DNA of 32,185 nt. Origin: Ruminiclostridium hungatei. Its GTDB lineage: Bacteria > Bacillota > Clostridia > Acetivibrionales > DSM-1351. This document shows, piece by piece, positions 8,132 through 15,330 of the stretch. The notes beneath the pieces are model-generated. The model was not told the origin of the DNA. It was given only the letters and a program-made list of their open reading frames with translations, and ran no database searches. The stretch spans positions 1 to 32,185 of the forward strand of contig NZ_MZGX01000036.1 in the NCBI RefSeq assembly GCF_002051585.1. Direction: 5' to 3'. The translations under genes were made by a program, and so were the position numbers. Every line of letters begins with the position of its first letter. Position 1 is the stretch's first letter.

Positions 8132-8455
8132 TTATTGTTTATTTCCGTCAGCGAGTTGGTCATCCAAACCATTAACGTCTGGAATAGCCTTTAAAGTCTC
8201 TTCCACAATTTGCTTCAAGGCATCTAACAGCTTTGTCAAGCCTTCGCCAACAGCCGGTTCAATATTTTTATCATAGAAAATCTTGAAACCGTCCGCCGCG
8301 TTGCCGCTGAAACTGCTTGAAAGCAACGTAGTCAATGTGTCGCCTAATTGTGTGTGCATATTGCCTGTGTTTGTTCGGTACTCCTCAATCACATTCAATG
8401 CGTTTCTCATCATCTCAGGTGTGATGTTTACAGTACCTGTATTTCCCATTGCCAT
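8132..8455 (-). CDS. WXG100-like protein with FSG in place of WXG
   Basis: 107 residues. The central turn reads SSSFSGNAADGF, so W is replaced by F49 (F49-S50-G51); the surrounding spacing and the following aromatic-rich helix (FKIFYDKNIEPAV) match WXG100 proteins. The N-terminus (TGTVNITPEMM) resembles that of secreted EsxB-like members. The ribosome site AGGAGGGG precedes the ATG at 8455. Likely an exported helical hairpin that pairs with one of its neighbours. Confidence 0.82.
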   Translation of the reverse strand: MAMGNTGTVNITPEMMRNALNVIEEYRTNTGNMHTQLGDTLTTLLSSSFSGNAADGFKIFYDKNIEPAVGEGLTKLLDALKQIVEETLKAIPDVNGLDDQLADGNKQ

Positions 8456-8477
8456 AAATAACCCCTCCTAAATTAAA

Positions 8478-8798
8478 TTAATTAAATGTAACACTTTGGT
8501 TAAGTTGTTCAAACTTGATAAATACATCCTTATAGTGGCCTGTCCCGATTATCTCGGTTAAAGTGTCGGAAATGTGCTGAATTACAAGTAAAAGATCTTC
8601 AATCGGTTTAATCAGGACTTTCCCTGCGGTTATTTCAACTTGCTTTCCAGCAGGCGTATCCAGTGCTGTTGCCAGCTCTTTGTACATCTCTTCAAGCTTC
8701 GTTTTAAGGGTTTCAGTTCTGGTTTTTAAGGCTGCCATTTCAGATGCTGCGGTAGAAAAAGCTGCATCATCAAGGAGGATATCTTGTGATAGTGCCAA
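8478..8798 (-). CDS. WXG100-like protein with LDTPAG turn, TTG start
   Basis: 106 residues, two predicted helices separated by ALDTPAGKQV (46-51 LDTPAG), a recurring variant of the WXG turn in Firmicutes. The best start is TTG at 8798, six bases after GGTGA from the end of the TPR gene; no ATG fits. The TPR stop is only two bases upstream, so translation is coupled. Likely a secreted substrate or structural hairpin of this type VII system; it belongs to a set of three tandem non-canonical members. Confidence 0.8.
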   Translation of the reverse strand: MALSQDILLDDAAFSTAASEMAALKTRTETLKTKLEEMYKELATALDTPAGKQVEITAGKVLIKPIEDLLLVIQHISDTLTEIIGTGHYKDVFIKFEQLNQSVTFN

Positions 8799-8800
8799 TA

Positions 8801-10312
8801 TTAATCACCCCCTGTCTTTGCTTCTTTTATTTTTTCAAGCAGCGGCTCTTTTATTTCCTTTGTTAAAAGGCTGCAAATTTGTTCGGCTTCATCGTAACTC
8901 CCGATATCAATATAACACTGGATACGGAAAGTGACGGCCATTATATCCGTCGGATCTTTAATCATGGTGTTTCTGAAGAATTTGATTACTTCTTCATATT
9001 TTGCCGCCGAATCCGGTGAACCAAGCTCCTTCATGGCGTTTGCTTCGGTATATTTCCCTATGTACGTGTTATGCAGATTTTCGCTTGCCTGTAATTTTCT
9101 GGCATACTCAATAACCTTCTCAAAGTCCTTCTTTATGGTATATGTGCCAACATAAAGCCTGTTTATTTGGTCTATATTGTCAGGTGAATATTCAATTTTA
9201 TCCGATTCGTCCAGCTTATGTACTGATATATTATCCTGAGGTCCATCCTCAATTTCAGTTAAATAGTCCCTGTTACCCTCTTCATCCGGTTCAATACTCT
9301 CGACTATTTCCTCAAAGCCATAATCGCCAAATTGGTCCGCGATTTTTTGCTTATCGGCTTCAATCATATCTTCGATGTCATACTCGGTTAAGGTGGCGGG
9401 TTCCAAACTATCTTCGACTATATCGAATCCGTTGTTATAGGCCCCAACCGGATTTTGTGCCGCGTTAAGGCAGTCGATGGTTCTGGCTGAATTTTCGAGC
9501 TGCAGATATATCTCCGCGGCGTTTATGTAGCTTTCAATCACGCCATTCACCGTCGGTTTTACCGTTTTCAGCGCTTTTTCGATGATGCCGAGAGCAGCGC
9601 TAAAATGCTCCTTGTTTTTATCCGTTTGATATTTCTCGAGCTCAAAAGCCATACAGTCAAAATAGAAATCCATCGTTGGAGCTGTGTATTTTTGGGCTTT
9701 TTCCAGTTCCTTCTGCGCAGCATCCAAACGCTTTGACTGAACCAGCAGCTTGAATGCTATTTTATAGCCGATATATTCGGACGGAGCAATCAACTTAATC
9801 TGATTCGCTGTCAGAAGCCCGTTCCTGATATCATCCTTGATACCGTATACAATAGCTTTACGTTGAAGGATATCCATATCAACGCCGATAAGCTGCTCCG
9901 CTTTACTTAAGTTTACCAGGGAATCATCGTATCTTCCTATATCAAAGCAAACAATACCGAGCAAGTTGTAAAGCTGGACAAGATTTTCCGGGATACAGCC
10001 TAACTCATCCGCCTTGGCAAGGTTTTTCAGAGCATCCGCCAACTTTTCAGCGGTGGCAAGCGCAAATCCTAAATCGTAATACCTGTTGCCGTTATTCGAA
10101 TCGCATTTAACCGCCTGGCTGTAGTTCTTGACCGCCTCGTCATAGCGTTCCAAGGACATATAGGCATTTCCGGCGCATTTGTAGGCGTCGGGATTATTGG
10201 GTTCTAGTTTTATAGCTTGCTTAGCCAGATTTAGCGCTGTTTCGTTTTCCTGATTTAAAAAGGCAAGGCGGGAACTGCCAAGCAAATTTGACACGTTTGA
10301 TGTATCAAGCAT
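8801..10312 (-). CDS. TPR-repeat protein of the secretion locus
   Basis: 503 residues with at least four TPR units at ~10-145 (for example NPDAYKCAGNAYMSLERYDE and LYNLLGIVCFDIGRYDDSL), further helical repeats to ~290, an acidic stretch around 300-365, and more TPR-like helices at the C-terminus. No signal peptide or membrane segment. TPR proteins act as scaffolds; its place directly before the three WXG-like genes suggests a chaperone or assembly factor for these substrates (inference). The ATG at 10312 follows AGGAGG, which overlaps the stop codon of the SUKH gene (TAGGAGG), tying the conserved secretion genes to the toxin-immunity region upstream. Confidence 0.85.
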   Translation of the reverse strand: MLDTSNVSNLLGSSRLAFLNQENETALNLAKQAIKLEPNNPDAYKCAGNAYMSLERYDEAVKNYSQAVKCDSNNGNRYYDLGFALATAEKLADALKNLAKADELGCIPENLVQLYNLLGIVCFDIGRYDDSLVNLSKAEQLIGVDMDILQRKAIVYGIKDDIRNGLLTANQIKLIAPSEYIGYKIAFKLLVQSKRLDAAQKELEKAQKYTAPTMDFYFDCMAFELEKYQTDKNKEHFSAALGIIEKALKTVKPTVNGVIESYINAAEIYLQLENSARTIDCLNAAQNPVGAYNNGFDIVEDSLEPATLTEYDIEDMIEADKQKIADQFGDYGFEEIVESIEPDEEGNRDYLTEIEDGPQDNISVHKLDESDKIEYSPDNIDQINRLYVGTYTIKKDFEKVIEYARKLQASENLHNTYIGKYTEANAMKELGSPDSAAKYEEVIKFFRNTMIKDPTDIMAVTFRIQCYIDIGSYDEAEQICSLLTKEIKEPLLEKIKEAKTGGD

Positions 10313-10323
10313 TTTAAAACCTC

Positions 10324-10731
10324 CTAAACATTGTATAAGTTTTGCAAAAATTCATTGAATGTCTTTCCAATTAATTTCGCATCCTCAATATGAATTGAAT
10401 CATCGGGAATTTCAACAATCGATACATTTTCTTCTCTTTTATCAAAAGCGTATGCCATCCCTCCACCATCTGAAGCGAAAAAGACTAATCCTGGGGTGAA
10501 CTCTTCGACCTTAGCATCTTTATTTAATGGCACAATTTCTTCAACCGACCAAATTGCTAAGTAGGAGTTTTCACCAATTCTCCCTTCTGCACCATTTGAT
10601 TCCAACATAAATTCCTTATATTGAACAGGGAAATTTATACCCATTTCCAATTCGACATCGCTTATGCCTTTTTCAGATGCCGGAGGGTTAATATCCATTG
10701 ATTTAATCAGCTTTTTTACTTGCTCATTCAT
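10324..10731 (-). CDS. SMI1/KNR4 (SUKH) family immunity protein
   Basis: 135 residues with SUKH features: an N-terminal helix, then PASEKGISDVELEMGINFP and QYKEFMLESNGAEG, a central strand (YLAIWSVEEIVPLN), the FASDGGGMAYAFD motif, and a C-terminal helix ending FNEFLQNLYNV. SUKH proteins neutralise toxin domains, often nucleases, in polymorphic toxin systems. The start follows AAAGGAGAT. Directly upstream is only a ~35-codon scrap of a toxin tail, so this looks like an orphan immunity gene whose toxin has been lost. Confidence 0.9.
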   Translation of the reverse strand: MNEQVKKLIKSMDINPPASEKGISDVELEMGINFPVQYKEFMLESNGAEGRIGENSYLAIWSVEEIVPLNKDAKVEEFTPGLVFFASDGGGMAYAFDKREENVSIVEIPDDSIHIEDAKLIGKTFNEFLQNLYNV

Positions 10732-10737
10732 TTTTAT

Positions 10738-10845
10738 TTATCTCCTTTCAAAAACCGAGCCTCCGGAAGCATAACTTGATACCCCTCCCATAATACCACC
10801 TGTCACAGCACCGAATTTTCTGAGATTACCTATGTTATATCCTCT
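10738..10845 (-). pseudogene. Orphan C-terminal tip of a lost toxin
   Basis: About 35 codons open between a TAG (10846-10848) and the TAA at 10738, without a start codon. The peptide (GYNIGNLRKFGAVTGG, then IMGGVSSYASGGSVFERR) is glycine/alanine-rich like the tail of the full-length toxins here, and sits 6 bases before the SUKH gene, where a toxin's 3' end should be. It overlaps the 3' end of the 199-residue gene by 16 bases. It is read as the residue of a toxin/SUKH cassette displaced by another cassette. Confidence 0.55.
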
Positions 10846-11429
10846 CTATATAATCGATAATATTCGTCTTGAGGCATAATATCTAATTCGGAACCAATAA
10901 TTAAAACGAAACCTTCATCACCACCATTTTCAGGACCGTATCCAGCTAATGCGCATTGATCTTTTCTTGTGACTATCAAAGTTTGCGGTTTCAACTCTGA
11001 AATTAAAACTTGTTTATCTTCAAGTTCATATTCTTCAATATAATATTTTTCCAGAATACGCTCGATTTCATGACGTTTGCTTTCTATCATATTCTGTAAA
11101 GATTCGAAATGAATCTTTTGAACATCTGTAACATTGTTTTTTTCAAATTCCTTAGCATATGAAATTTCCACATTGAAAAGCCTATCCCACAATAATAGTT
11201 TAATAGAGGAAGGTAAACTAAATGTATTTTTCATGCTACTATCCACCTCTCTTTTATTCTTTTTACTTATCATCTCTATAATAAATAACGCTACAAAAAT
11301 AATTGCTATCAGCATTAAAGGTGCGAGATATACAATCCATCTATTTTCAGAAATTCTTGTCCATATAACAAAAACAATAACGAAAATAGATACTAATATA
11401 AGAGAGAAAATGTATGCCGCTTTCTTCAT
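10830..11429 (-). CDS. Membrane-anchored putative immunity protein
   Basis: 199 residues: two transmembrane segments (~5-25 and ~31-52) followed by a soluble domain of about 145 residues. The soluble part (LLLWDRLFNVEISY, VTDVQKIHFESLQNMI, LISELKPQTLIV, CALAGYG, GDEGFVLIIG) shares its layout with the 170-residue immunity paralogues at 13109-15315: a W-centred strand pair, a Gln/Lys helix, then a strand before a Cys-Ala-Leu motif. It may belong to a DUF6985-like group; that name is tentative. It follows the 484-residue toxin by 33 bases and is its likely antidote, held at the membrane where the toxin's hydrophobic part would arrive. Confidence 0.7.
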   Translation of the reverse strand: MKKAAYIFSLILVSIFVIVFVIWTRISENRWIVYLAPLMLIAIIFVALFIIEMISKKNKREVDSSMKNTFSLPSSIKLLLWDRLFNVEISYAKEFEKNNVTDVQKIHFESLQNMIESKRHEIERILEKYYIEEYELEDKQVLISELKPQTLIVTRKDQCALAGYGPENGGDEGFVLIIGSELDIMPQDEYYRLYREDIT

Positions 11430-11462
11430 TCCTAAAACCCCCCTTAAAACATCTTTTTCATG

Positions 11463-12917
11463 TTAATGTGCTGGTGAGTTAACTGTATTTCTTAATGAAA
11501 ACTTGGCTATATTCTCCAAAATATTATTAAATTGGTCTGGAATTCTTCCAGTAACAAAATTGTAATTTCCAACTCCCCCAACATGTCTTAGGTTATTATG
11601 TATATCAGATGGGACAATACGCATAGTTTTCAAATTTATATCTTCATGCCAAGTTAATTTTAAACCAGTTTGTTTTTCTATATCAGCAATTGTAAAACCT
11701 GGTTTCGTTTTTATCTTTAGAGCATCATCTGCTTTGGCAAAATTCCCCTTTACGGTATTGCCGTTAATATCCTTAGTATTTAGTCGTTGGTCTGTCATAC
11801 CTTTAATATTTACTTCATCCAATTGAATTCTAGATATGTCAGGGTTTCCATTTTCCATACGAGGAATCGAGTCATAACCATGATTTTCCATTATATCATC
11901 CATTGAAAGTTTATTTGGATTGCTCAATCCCGGGGTAGTGCCAGATTTAGGTATCAGCTGAGCACCGTCAACTGTCCAGTGCTTGTTAGGTGTTACCGGA
12001 GCGTCTTTAGGAATAACTGTAGGTTCCCATATATCAAACACTCTTTTGCCGCCTTTTCCTACTTTTGTTAAATCATCAATGTCAAATATAAATGTTTTGA
12101 AAGCCATCTTACCCAAATTTTTCATGCCATTTTTAAAGCCGCTTTTAAATACATCATCAATTGCTCCTCTATATGCAATTTTCACTGCTTCAAGTGATGC
12201 CATGGCAAATGTTTTAATTCCAACCTTTGCCATGGCTTTTATTGCAGCTCCGGCAGGAAGTACTATCGAAACAATATCACATCCGATTGATATGCCCTGG
12301 AAAATATCTGCTAAAACATTCCAACCGTTTTCACGAAAAACGGTCGCAAGGTCTTTTCCCCCGGTTGCGCTCATACATATTACATCAGCAGCACATAAGA
12401 CCAGCGAAGCAATACCGGCTATTGCTGCTATTGCCGCTATTGCAACGCCGAAGGTGACGACGGCTATTACTGCAATGGCAATTACAACAAGAACTGTGAC
12501 TATCGTTACCCAGTGTTCCTTACACCACTCGCCAACCGATTCGCAACCATTGCAAAACTTCTCCCAACCGCTTTTTTCACATTCCGGCTTTAAATAATTG
12601 TATTTATCATAAAAATCATCTTTACGCTTTTTAATAATATCAGCTGCATCGCCGTCAATGCGGGCAGCGTCTGATATGAACTCTTCGCTGTTATGGTTAA
12701 AGGTATCAAGGGAAGTGATTTTCTGTTCCTGGGTTTGCGAAGACGTTTGTATGGAACTGATGATATCATCCAAATTACATACGCTTTTATTGATTGTTAA
12801 AGATTTTGCCTTAAGCGCGGATAATTCGGATTTATAATCGGCTACAGTTTTTTTAACGTCTTTTATCAATCCGGGCATTCGGTTGATTTTATTGGTATAT
12901 AACGCAATGGTTGCCAT
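11463..12917 (-). CDS. Type VII polymorphic toxin with WHE-type HNH/Endo VII nuclease domain
   Basis: 484 residues from the ATG at 12917 (GAGGTGA precedes it; a TTG just before is less likely). Residues 1-130 are helical and shared with two other toxins here; 137-185 is a long hydrophobic stretch that could cross a membrane; to ~285 it is again near-identical to the toxin at 15331-16800. The variable tail carries W423-H424-E425, then VPSDIH (435-440) and H445-VGG, the arrangement of the HNH/Endo VII nucleases called WHH in toxin surveys, with Glu replacing the second His. Predicted to be exported by EssC and to cut DNA in competitors. Its likely antidote is the 199-residue membrane protein downstream. 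No partner gene lies immediately upstream, only gene scraps. Confidence 0.85.
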   Translation of the reverse strand: MATIALYTNKINRMPGLIKDVKKTVADYKSELSALKAKSLTINKSVCNLDDIISSIQTSSQTQEQKITSLDTFNHNSEEFISDAARIDGDAADIIKKRKDDFYDKYNYLKPECEKSGWEKFCNGCESVGEWCKEHWVTIVTVLVVIAIAVIAVVTFGVAIAAIAAIAGIASLVLCAADVICMSATGGKDLATVFRENGWNVLADIFQGISIGCDIVSIVLPAGAAIKAMAKVGIKTFAMASLEAVKIAYRGAIDDVFKSGFKNGMKNLGKMAFKTFIFDIDDLTKVGKGGKRVFDIWEPTVIPKDAPVTPNKHWTVDGAQLIPKSGTTPGLSNPNKLSMDDIMENHGYDSIPRMENGNPDISRIQLDEVNIKGMTDQRLNTKDINGNTVKGNFAKADDALKIKTKPGFTIADIEKQTGLKLTWHEDINLKTMRIVPSDIHNNLRHVGGVGNYNFVTGRIPDQFNNILENIAKFSLRNTVNSPAH

Positions 12918-12954
12918 CAACTCACCTCTGTTTTATGTATTATTATCCTCTTTG

Positions 12955-13028
12955 TATAATCAATAATGTTCGTCTTGAGGCATAATATCTAATTCGGAAC
13001 CAATAATTAAAACGAAACCTTCATCACC
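12955..13028 (-). pseudogene. Fragment of a 199-residue-type immunity gene
   Basis: Near-identical to the 3' end of the immunity gene at 10830-11429 (compare 10850-10923): it encodes GDEGFVLIIGSELDIMPQDE and then stops early where CGA has become TGA. No start or upstream portion is present. It lies in the short gap between an immunity paralogue and the next toxin and is a scar of cassette exchange. Confidence 0.75.
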
Positions 13029-13117
13029 CCAAGATTTCCGTATCAATGTCAAGATTCTTCATACTAATCGGAACATCAGCTACCGAAACACAAGAAAGCT
13101 CAGGAGTGTCATTTTTG
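13029..13117 (-). pseudogene. Internal fragment of a toxin gene
   Basis: The frame KNDTPELSCVSVADVPISMK (then NLDIDTEILG and a stop) matches residues ~350-372 of the toxin at 15331-16800 (NGTPDFSNVSVADVPISMKN). It abuts the immunity fragment at ~13028 and replaces the normal end of immunity copy 1, whose last residues (GGKQK) differ from the GGSDL of the other copies. Two scraps fused head to tail mark a recombination junction. Confidence 0.7.
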
Positions 13118-13621
13118 CTTGCCTCCATAAAGATCTTTCTCAATAAAGGAATCCTCACCACCTAGTATATAATCCAAACAATTTTCAGGATCTTCAAGTA
13201 TCAATTTGGGTAGCAAAAACATCGCAAAACCCGCGCCAAGATCGTCATAATCTTCCTCATCTGCATCTTTGTAAAATAGCGCGCACTCTCCATTTTGGCT
13301 GAAAAGAATCTTTCTAGGAGCAAATCTGCGACTTGAATTTTCTTCGCTGTCACACTCAAAGCACTCCATAATTAATTCTTCTATTTGTTTTTTCTGTTCT
13401 TCAACAACGTTTCTGAACTTTTCCAGTGAAGCCACTTGCTTTTCGTTAACATCTTCTTCTGCTGTTTCTGCGATAAAACATAATGAGATGTCATAGGTCT
13501 TACTCCATAGCGTCACCTTTATCTTTTCTGTTTTTTTCCATCCGATTCCCACATAATTTATTTCACCGAGACTTGGATGAATTTTAAATTCAACTGCTTT
13601 ATTTTTTTTCTTTCCAAACAC
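13109..13621 (-). CDS. Immunity protein paralogue, copy 1
   Basis: 170 residues, one of three close paralogues. Shared features: a basic start (MFGKKKNKAV), a beta pair (KVTLWSKTYDISLCFIA), a long helix (SLEKFRNVVEEQKKQIEEL), the QNGECALF strand, an acidic loop (DADEEDYDDLG), and PENCLDYILGG near the end. There is no signal peptide or membrane segment, so it would act in the cytoplasm by binding a matching nuclease tail. It follows the orphan toxin tail at 13637 by 15 bases and shares the acidic-loop sequence with copy 3 more than with copy 2. Its last five residues are altered by the fusion to a toxin fragment. Confidence 0.78.
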   Translation of the reverse strand: MFGKKKNKAVEFKIHPSLGEINYVGIGWKKTEKIKVTLWSKTYDISLCFIAETAEEDVNEKQVASLEKFRNVVEEQKKQIEELIMECFECDSEENSSRRFAPRKILFSQNGECALFYKDADEEDYDDLGAGFAMFLLPKLILEDPENCLDYILGGEDSFIEKDLYGGKQK

Positions 13622-13636
13622 TGCTTACATCCCCTC

Positions 13637-13873
13637 TCAATTTCCGGTTGCCGCGCCAGCTACACCTTCTGAACCAAATCTAAAGCCAAATTGTGTAAAC
13701 TTGTTTCCGATGAGTCTGCTTATATCCGGTATTTGTAAGAAATTAAACTTGTAATTACCAACGCCTCCTGTATGTCCAATATTTCCGTGTATTTCACTTG
13801 GAACATAGAAGACTCTCTTCATACTTAAATCTTCATGGGGAGTAATTAAGACGCCGAATTGTTCTTGCAGGCG
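13637..13873 (-). pseudogene. Orphan toxin tail, copy 1
   Basis: Open frame after a TGA at 13874-13876, without a proper start, coding the nuclease end of the toxin at 15331-16800: QEQFGVLITPHED, VFYVPSEIHGNIGHTGG, and the ending GVAGAATGN. The His-Glu and the two later His residues are intact, so the domain could work if fused to a delivery region. An internal ATG at 13822 would give only 61 residues lacking the HE pair. It probably serves as a silent donor cassette or is simply left over from duplication. Confidence 0.75.
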
Positions 13874-13959
13874 TCAGGGTTATCTTTGTCCAGAGCTATT
13901 GCTTGCTTTTCCAATCTCAAGGCAAGATGAGAACCAGCTATTATCTCTTTTATGTTCAT
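13846..13959 (-). CDS. Short coupled frame in the array spacer, copy 1
   Basis: 37 codons beginning MNIKEIIAGSHLALRLEKQ; its ATG overlaps the stop of immunity copy 2 (ATGA) and GGAGGT lies nine bases upstream. It runs into the orphan toxin tail in a different frame and stops there. A one-base change would fuse it to the tail (…YK then EQFGVLLT). It may be the start of a lost gene or a frameshifted pre-toxin. Function unknown; possibly not a real protein. Confidence 0.3.
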   Translation of the reverse strand: MNIKEIIAGSHLALRLEKQAIALDKDNPDACKNNSAS

Positions 13960-14468
13960 AAATCACTACCTCCATAAAGTTCTTGCTTAATAAAGAACCC
14001 CCCGCCACCTAATATATAATCCAAACAATTTTCAGGATATTCAAGCATCAATTTGGGTACCAAAAACATCGCAATACTCGCACCAATGTCGTTATAATTT
14101 TCCTCATCTGCATCTCTGGCAAATAGTGCACACTCTCCATTTTGGCTGAAAAGAATCTCTTTTGGAATAAATCTGTGACTTGAATTTTCTTCGTTGTCAC
14201 ATTCAAAGCACTCCATAATTAATTTTTCTATTTGGTTTTTCTGTTCATTAACCACGTTTCTGAACCTTTCCAGTGTAACCCCTTGCTTTTCGTTAACATC
14301 TTCTTCCACTGTTTTTGCGATAAAACATAATGGGATGTCATAAGTCTTACTCCATAACGTCACCTTTGCCTTTTCTGTTTTTTCCCATCCGATTCCCAAA
14401 TATTTTATTTCACCAAGACTTGGATGAATTTTACATTTAACTGCTTTATCTTTTTTCTTTCCAAACAC
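13956..14468 (-). CDS. Immunity protein paralogue, copy 2
   Basis: 170 residues, the most divergent of the three paralogues: LERFRNVVNEQKNQIEKL in the helix, DADEENYNDIGASIAMFLVP in the acidic loop region, and GGGGFFIKQEL near the end. Same predicted fold and same lack of export signals. It lies exactly 847 bases from the equivalent points of copies 1 and 3, 15 bases after orphan tail 2. Divergence by substitutions with length kept suggests selection for a functional, possibly differently specific, antidote. Confidence 0.78.
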   Translation of the reverse strand: MFGKKKDKAVKCKIHPSLGEIKYLGIGWEKTEKAKVTLWSKTYDIPLCFIAKTVEEDVNEKQGVTLERFRNVVNEQKNQIEKLIMECFECDNEENSSHRFIPKEILFSQNGECALFARDADEENYNDIGASIAMFLVPKLMLEYPENCLDYILGGGGFFIKQELYGGSDL

Positions 14469-14483
14469 TGCTTACATCCCCTC

Positions 14484-14720
14484 TCAATTTCCGGCTGCTG
14501 CGCCAGCTACACCTTCTGAACCAAATCTAAATCCAAATTGTGTTAACTTGTTTCCGACGAGTCTGCTTATATCCGGTATTTGTAAGAAATTAAACTTGTA
14601 ATTACCAATCCCTCCTGTATGTCCAAGATTTCCGTGTATTTCTCTTGGAACATAGAAGACTCTCTTCATACTTAAATCTTCATGGGGAGTAAGTAAGACG
14701 CCAAATTGTTCTTGTAGGTG
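14484..14720 (-). pseudogene. Orphan toxin tail, copy 2
   Basis: Open after a TAA at 14721-14723, with no start, coding the nuclease end: QEQFGVLLTPHED, then VFYVPREIHGNLGHTGG and the ending GVAGAAAGN. It matches the full toxin and tail 1 with only scattered substitutions (for example S to R next to the catalytic stretch, D to N and I to L further on). The catalytic-type residues are kept. Confidence 0.75.
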
Positions 14721-14806
14721 TTAGGGTTATCTTTGTCCAGAGCTATTGCTTGCTTTTCCAATCTCAAGGCAAGATGGGAATCGGCTATTATCTCTTTTAT
14801 GTTCAT
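14672..14806 (-). CDS. Short coupled frame in the array spacer, copy 2
   Basis: 44 codons starting MNIKEIIADSHLALRLEKQ, with the ATG overlapping the stop of immunity copy 3 and GGAGGT upstream. It is the homologue of the frame at 13846-13959 and again enters the toxin tail out of frame, but ends seven codons later because TAA is TAC here. Function unknown; may be untranslated or a remnant. Confidence 0.3.
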   Translation of the reverse strand: MNIKEIIADSHLALRLEKQAIALDKDNPNTYKNNLASYLLPMKI

Positions 14807-15315
14807 AAATCACTACCTCCATAAAGATCTTTCTCAATAAAGGAATCCTCGTGACCTAGTATATAATCCAAACAATTTTCAGGAAAATGACTCATCAATT
14901 TGGGTAGTAAAAACATCGCAAAACCCGCACCAAGGTCGTCATAATCTTCCTCATCTGCATCTTTGTAAAATAGCGCACACTCTCCATTTTGGCTGATAAG
15001 AATCTCTTCAGGAACAAATCTGTGACTTGAATTTTCTTCGTTGTCACACTCAAAGCACTTCATAATTATTTTTTCTATTTGGTTTTTCTGTTCATTAACC
15101 ACGTTTCTGAGCTTTTCCAGTGAAGCCACTTGCTTTTCTTTAACATCTTCTTCCACTGTTTTTGCGATAAAACATAATGAGATGTCATAGGTCTTACTCC
15201 ATAACGTCACCTTTATCTTTTCTGTTTTTTTCCATCCGATTCCCACATATAGTATTTCACCGAGACTTGGATGAACTTTACATTTAACTGCTTTATTTTT
15301 TTTCTTTCCAAACAC
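14803..15315 (-). CDS. Immunity protein paralogue, copy 3 (next to the full toxin)
   Basis: 170 residues, 15 bases downstream of the 489-residue toxin and so its cognate antidote. Contains KVTLWSKTYDISLCFIA, the helix SLEKLRNVVNEQKNQIEKI, QNGECALFYKDADEEDYDD, and PENCLDYILGHEDSF. Cytoplasmic by sequence. The start follows a GGGGATGTAAGC stretch that carries the ribosome site inside the intergenic gap. Copies 1 and 2 probably arose from this gene by tandem duplication together with the toxin tail. Confidence 0.82.
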   Translation of the reverse strand: MFGKKKNKAVKCKVHPSLGEILYVGIGWKKTEKIKVTLWSKTYDISLCFIAKTVEEDVKEKQVASLEKLRNVVNEQKNQIEKIIMKCFECDNEENSSHRFVPEEILISQNGECALFYKDADEEDYDDLGAGFAMFLLPKLMSHFPENCLDYILGHEDSFIEKDLYGGSDL

Positions 15316-15330
15316 TGCTTACATCCCCTC

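Noticed and set aside
11983-12597. A long plus-strand frame (204 codons) opposite the 484-residue toxin, with a twin at 15896-16480.
   Set aside because: Both are antisense to the conserved toxin region, have no ribosome site, and their similarity just mirrors the toxin identity.
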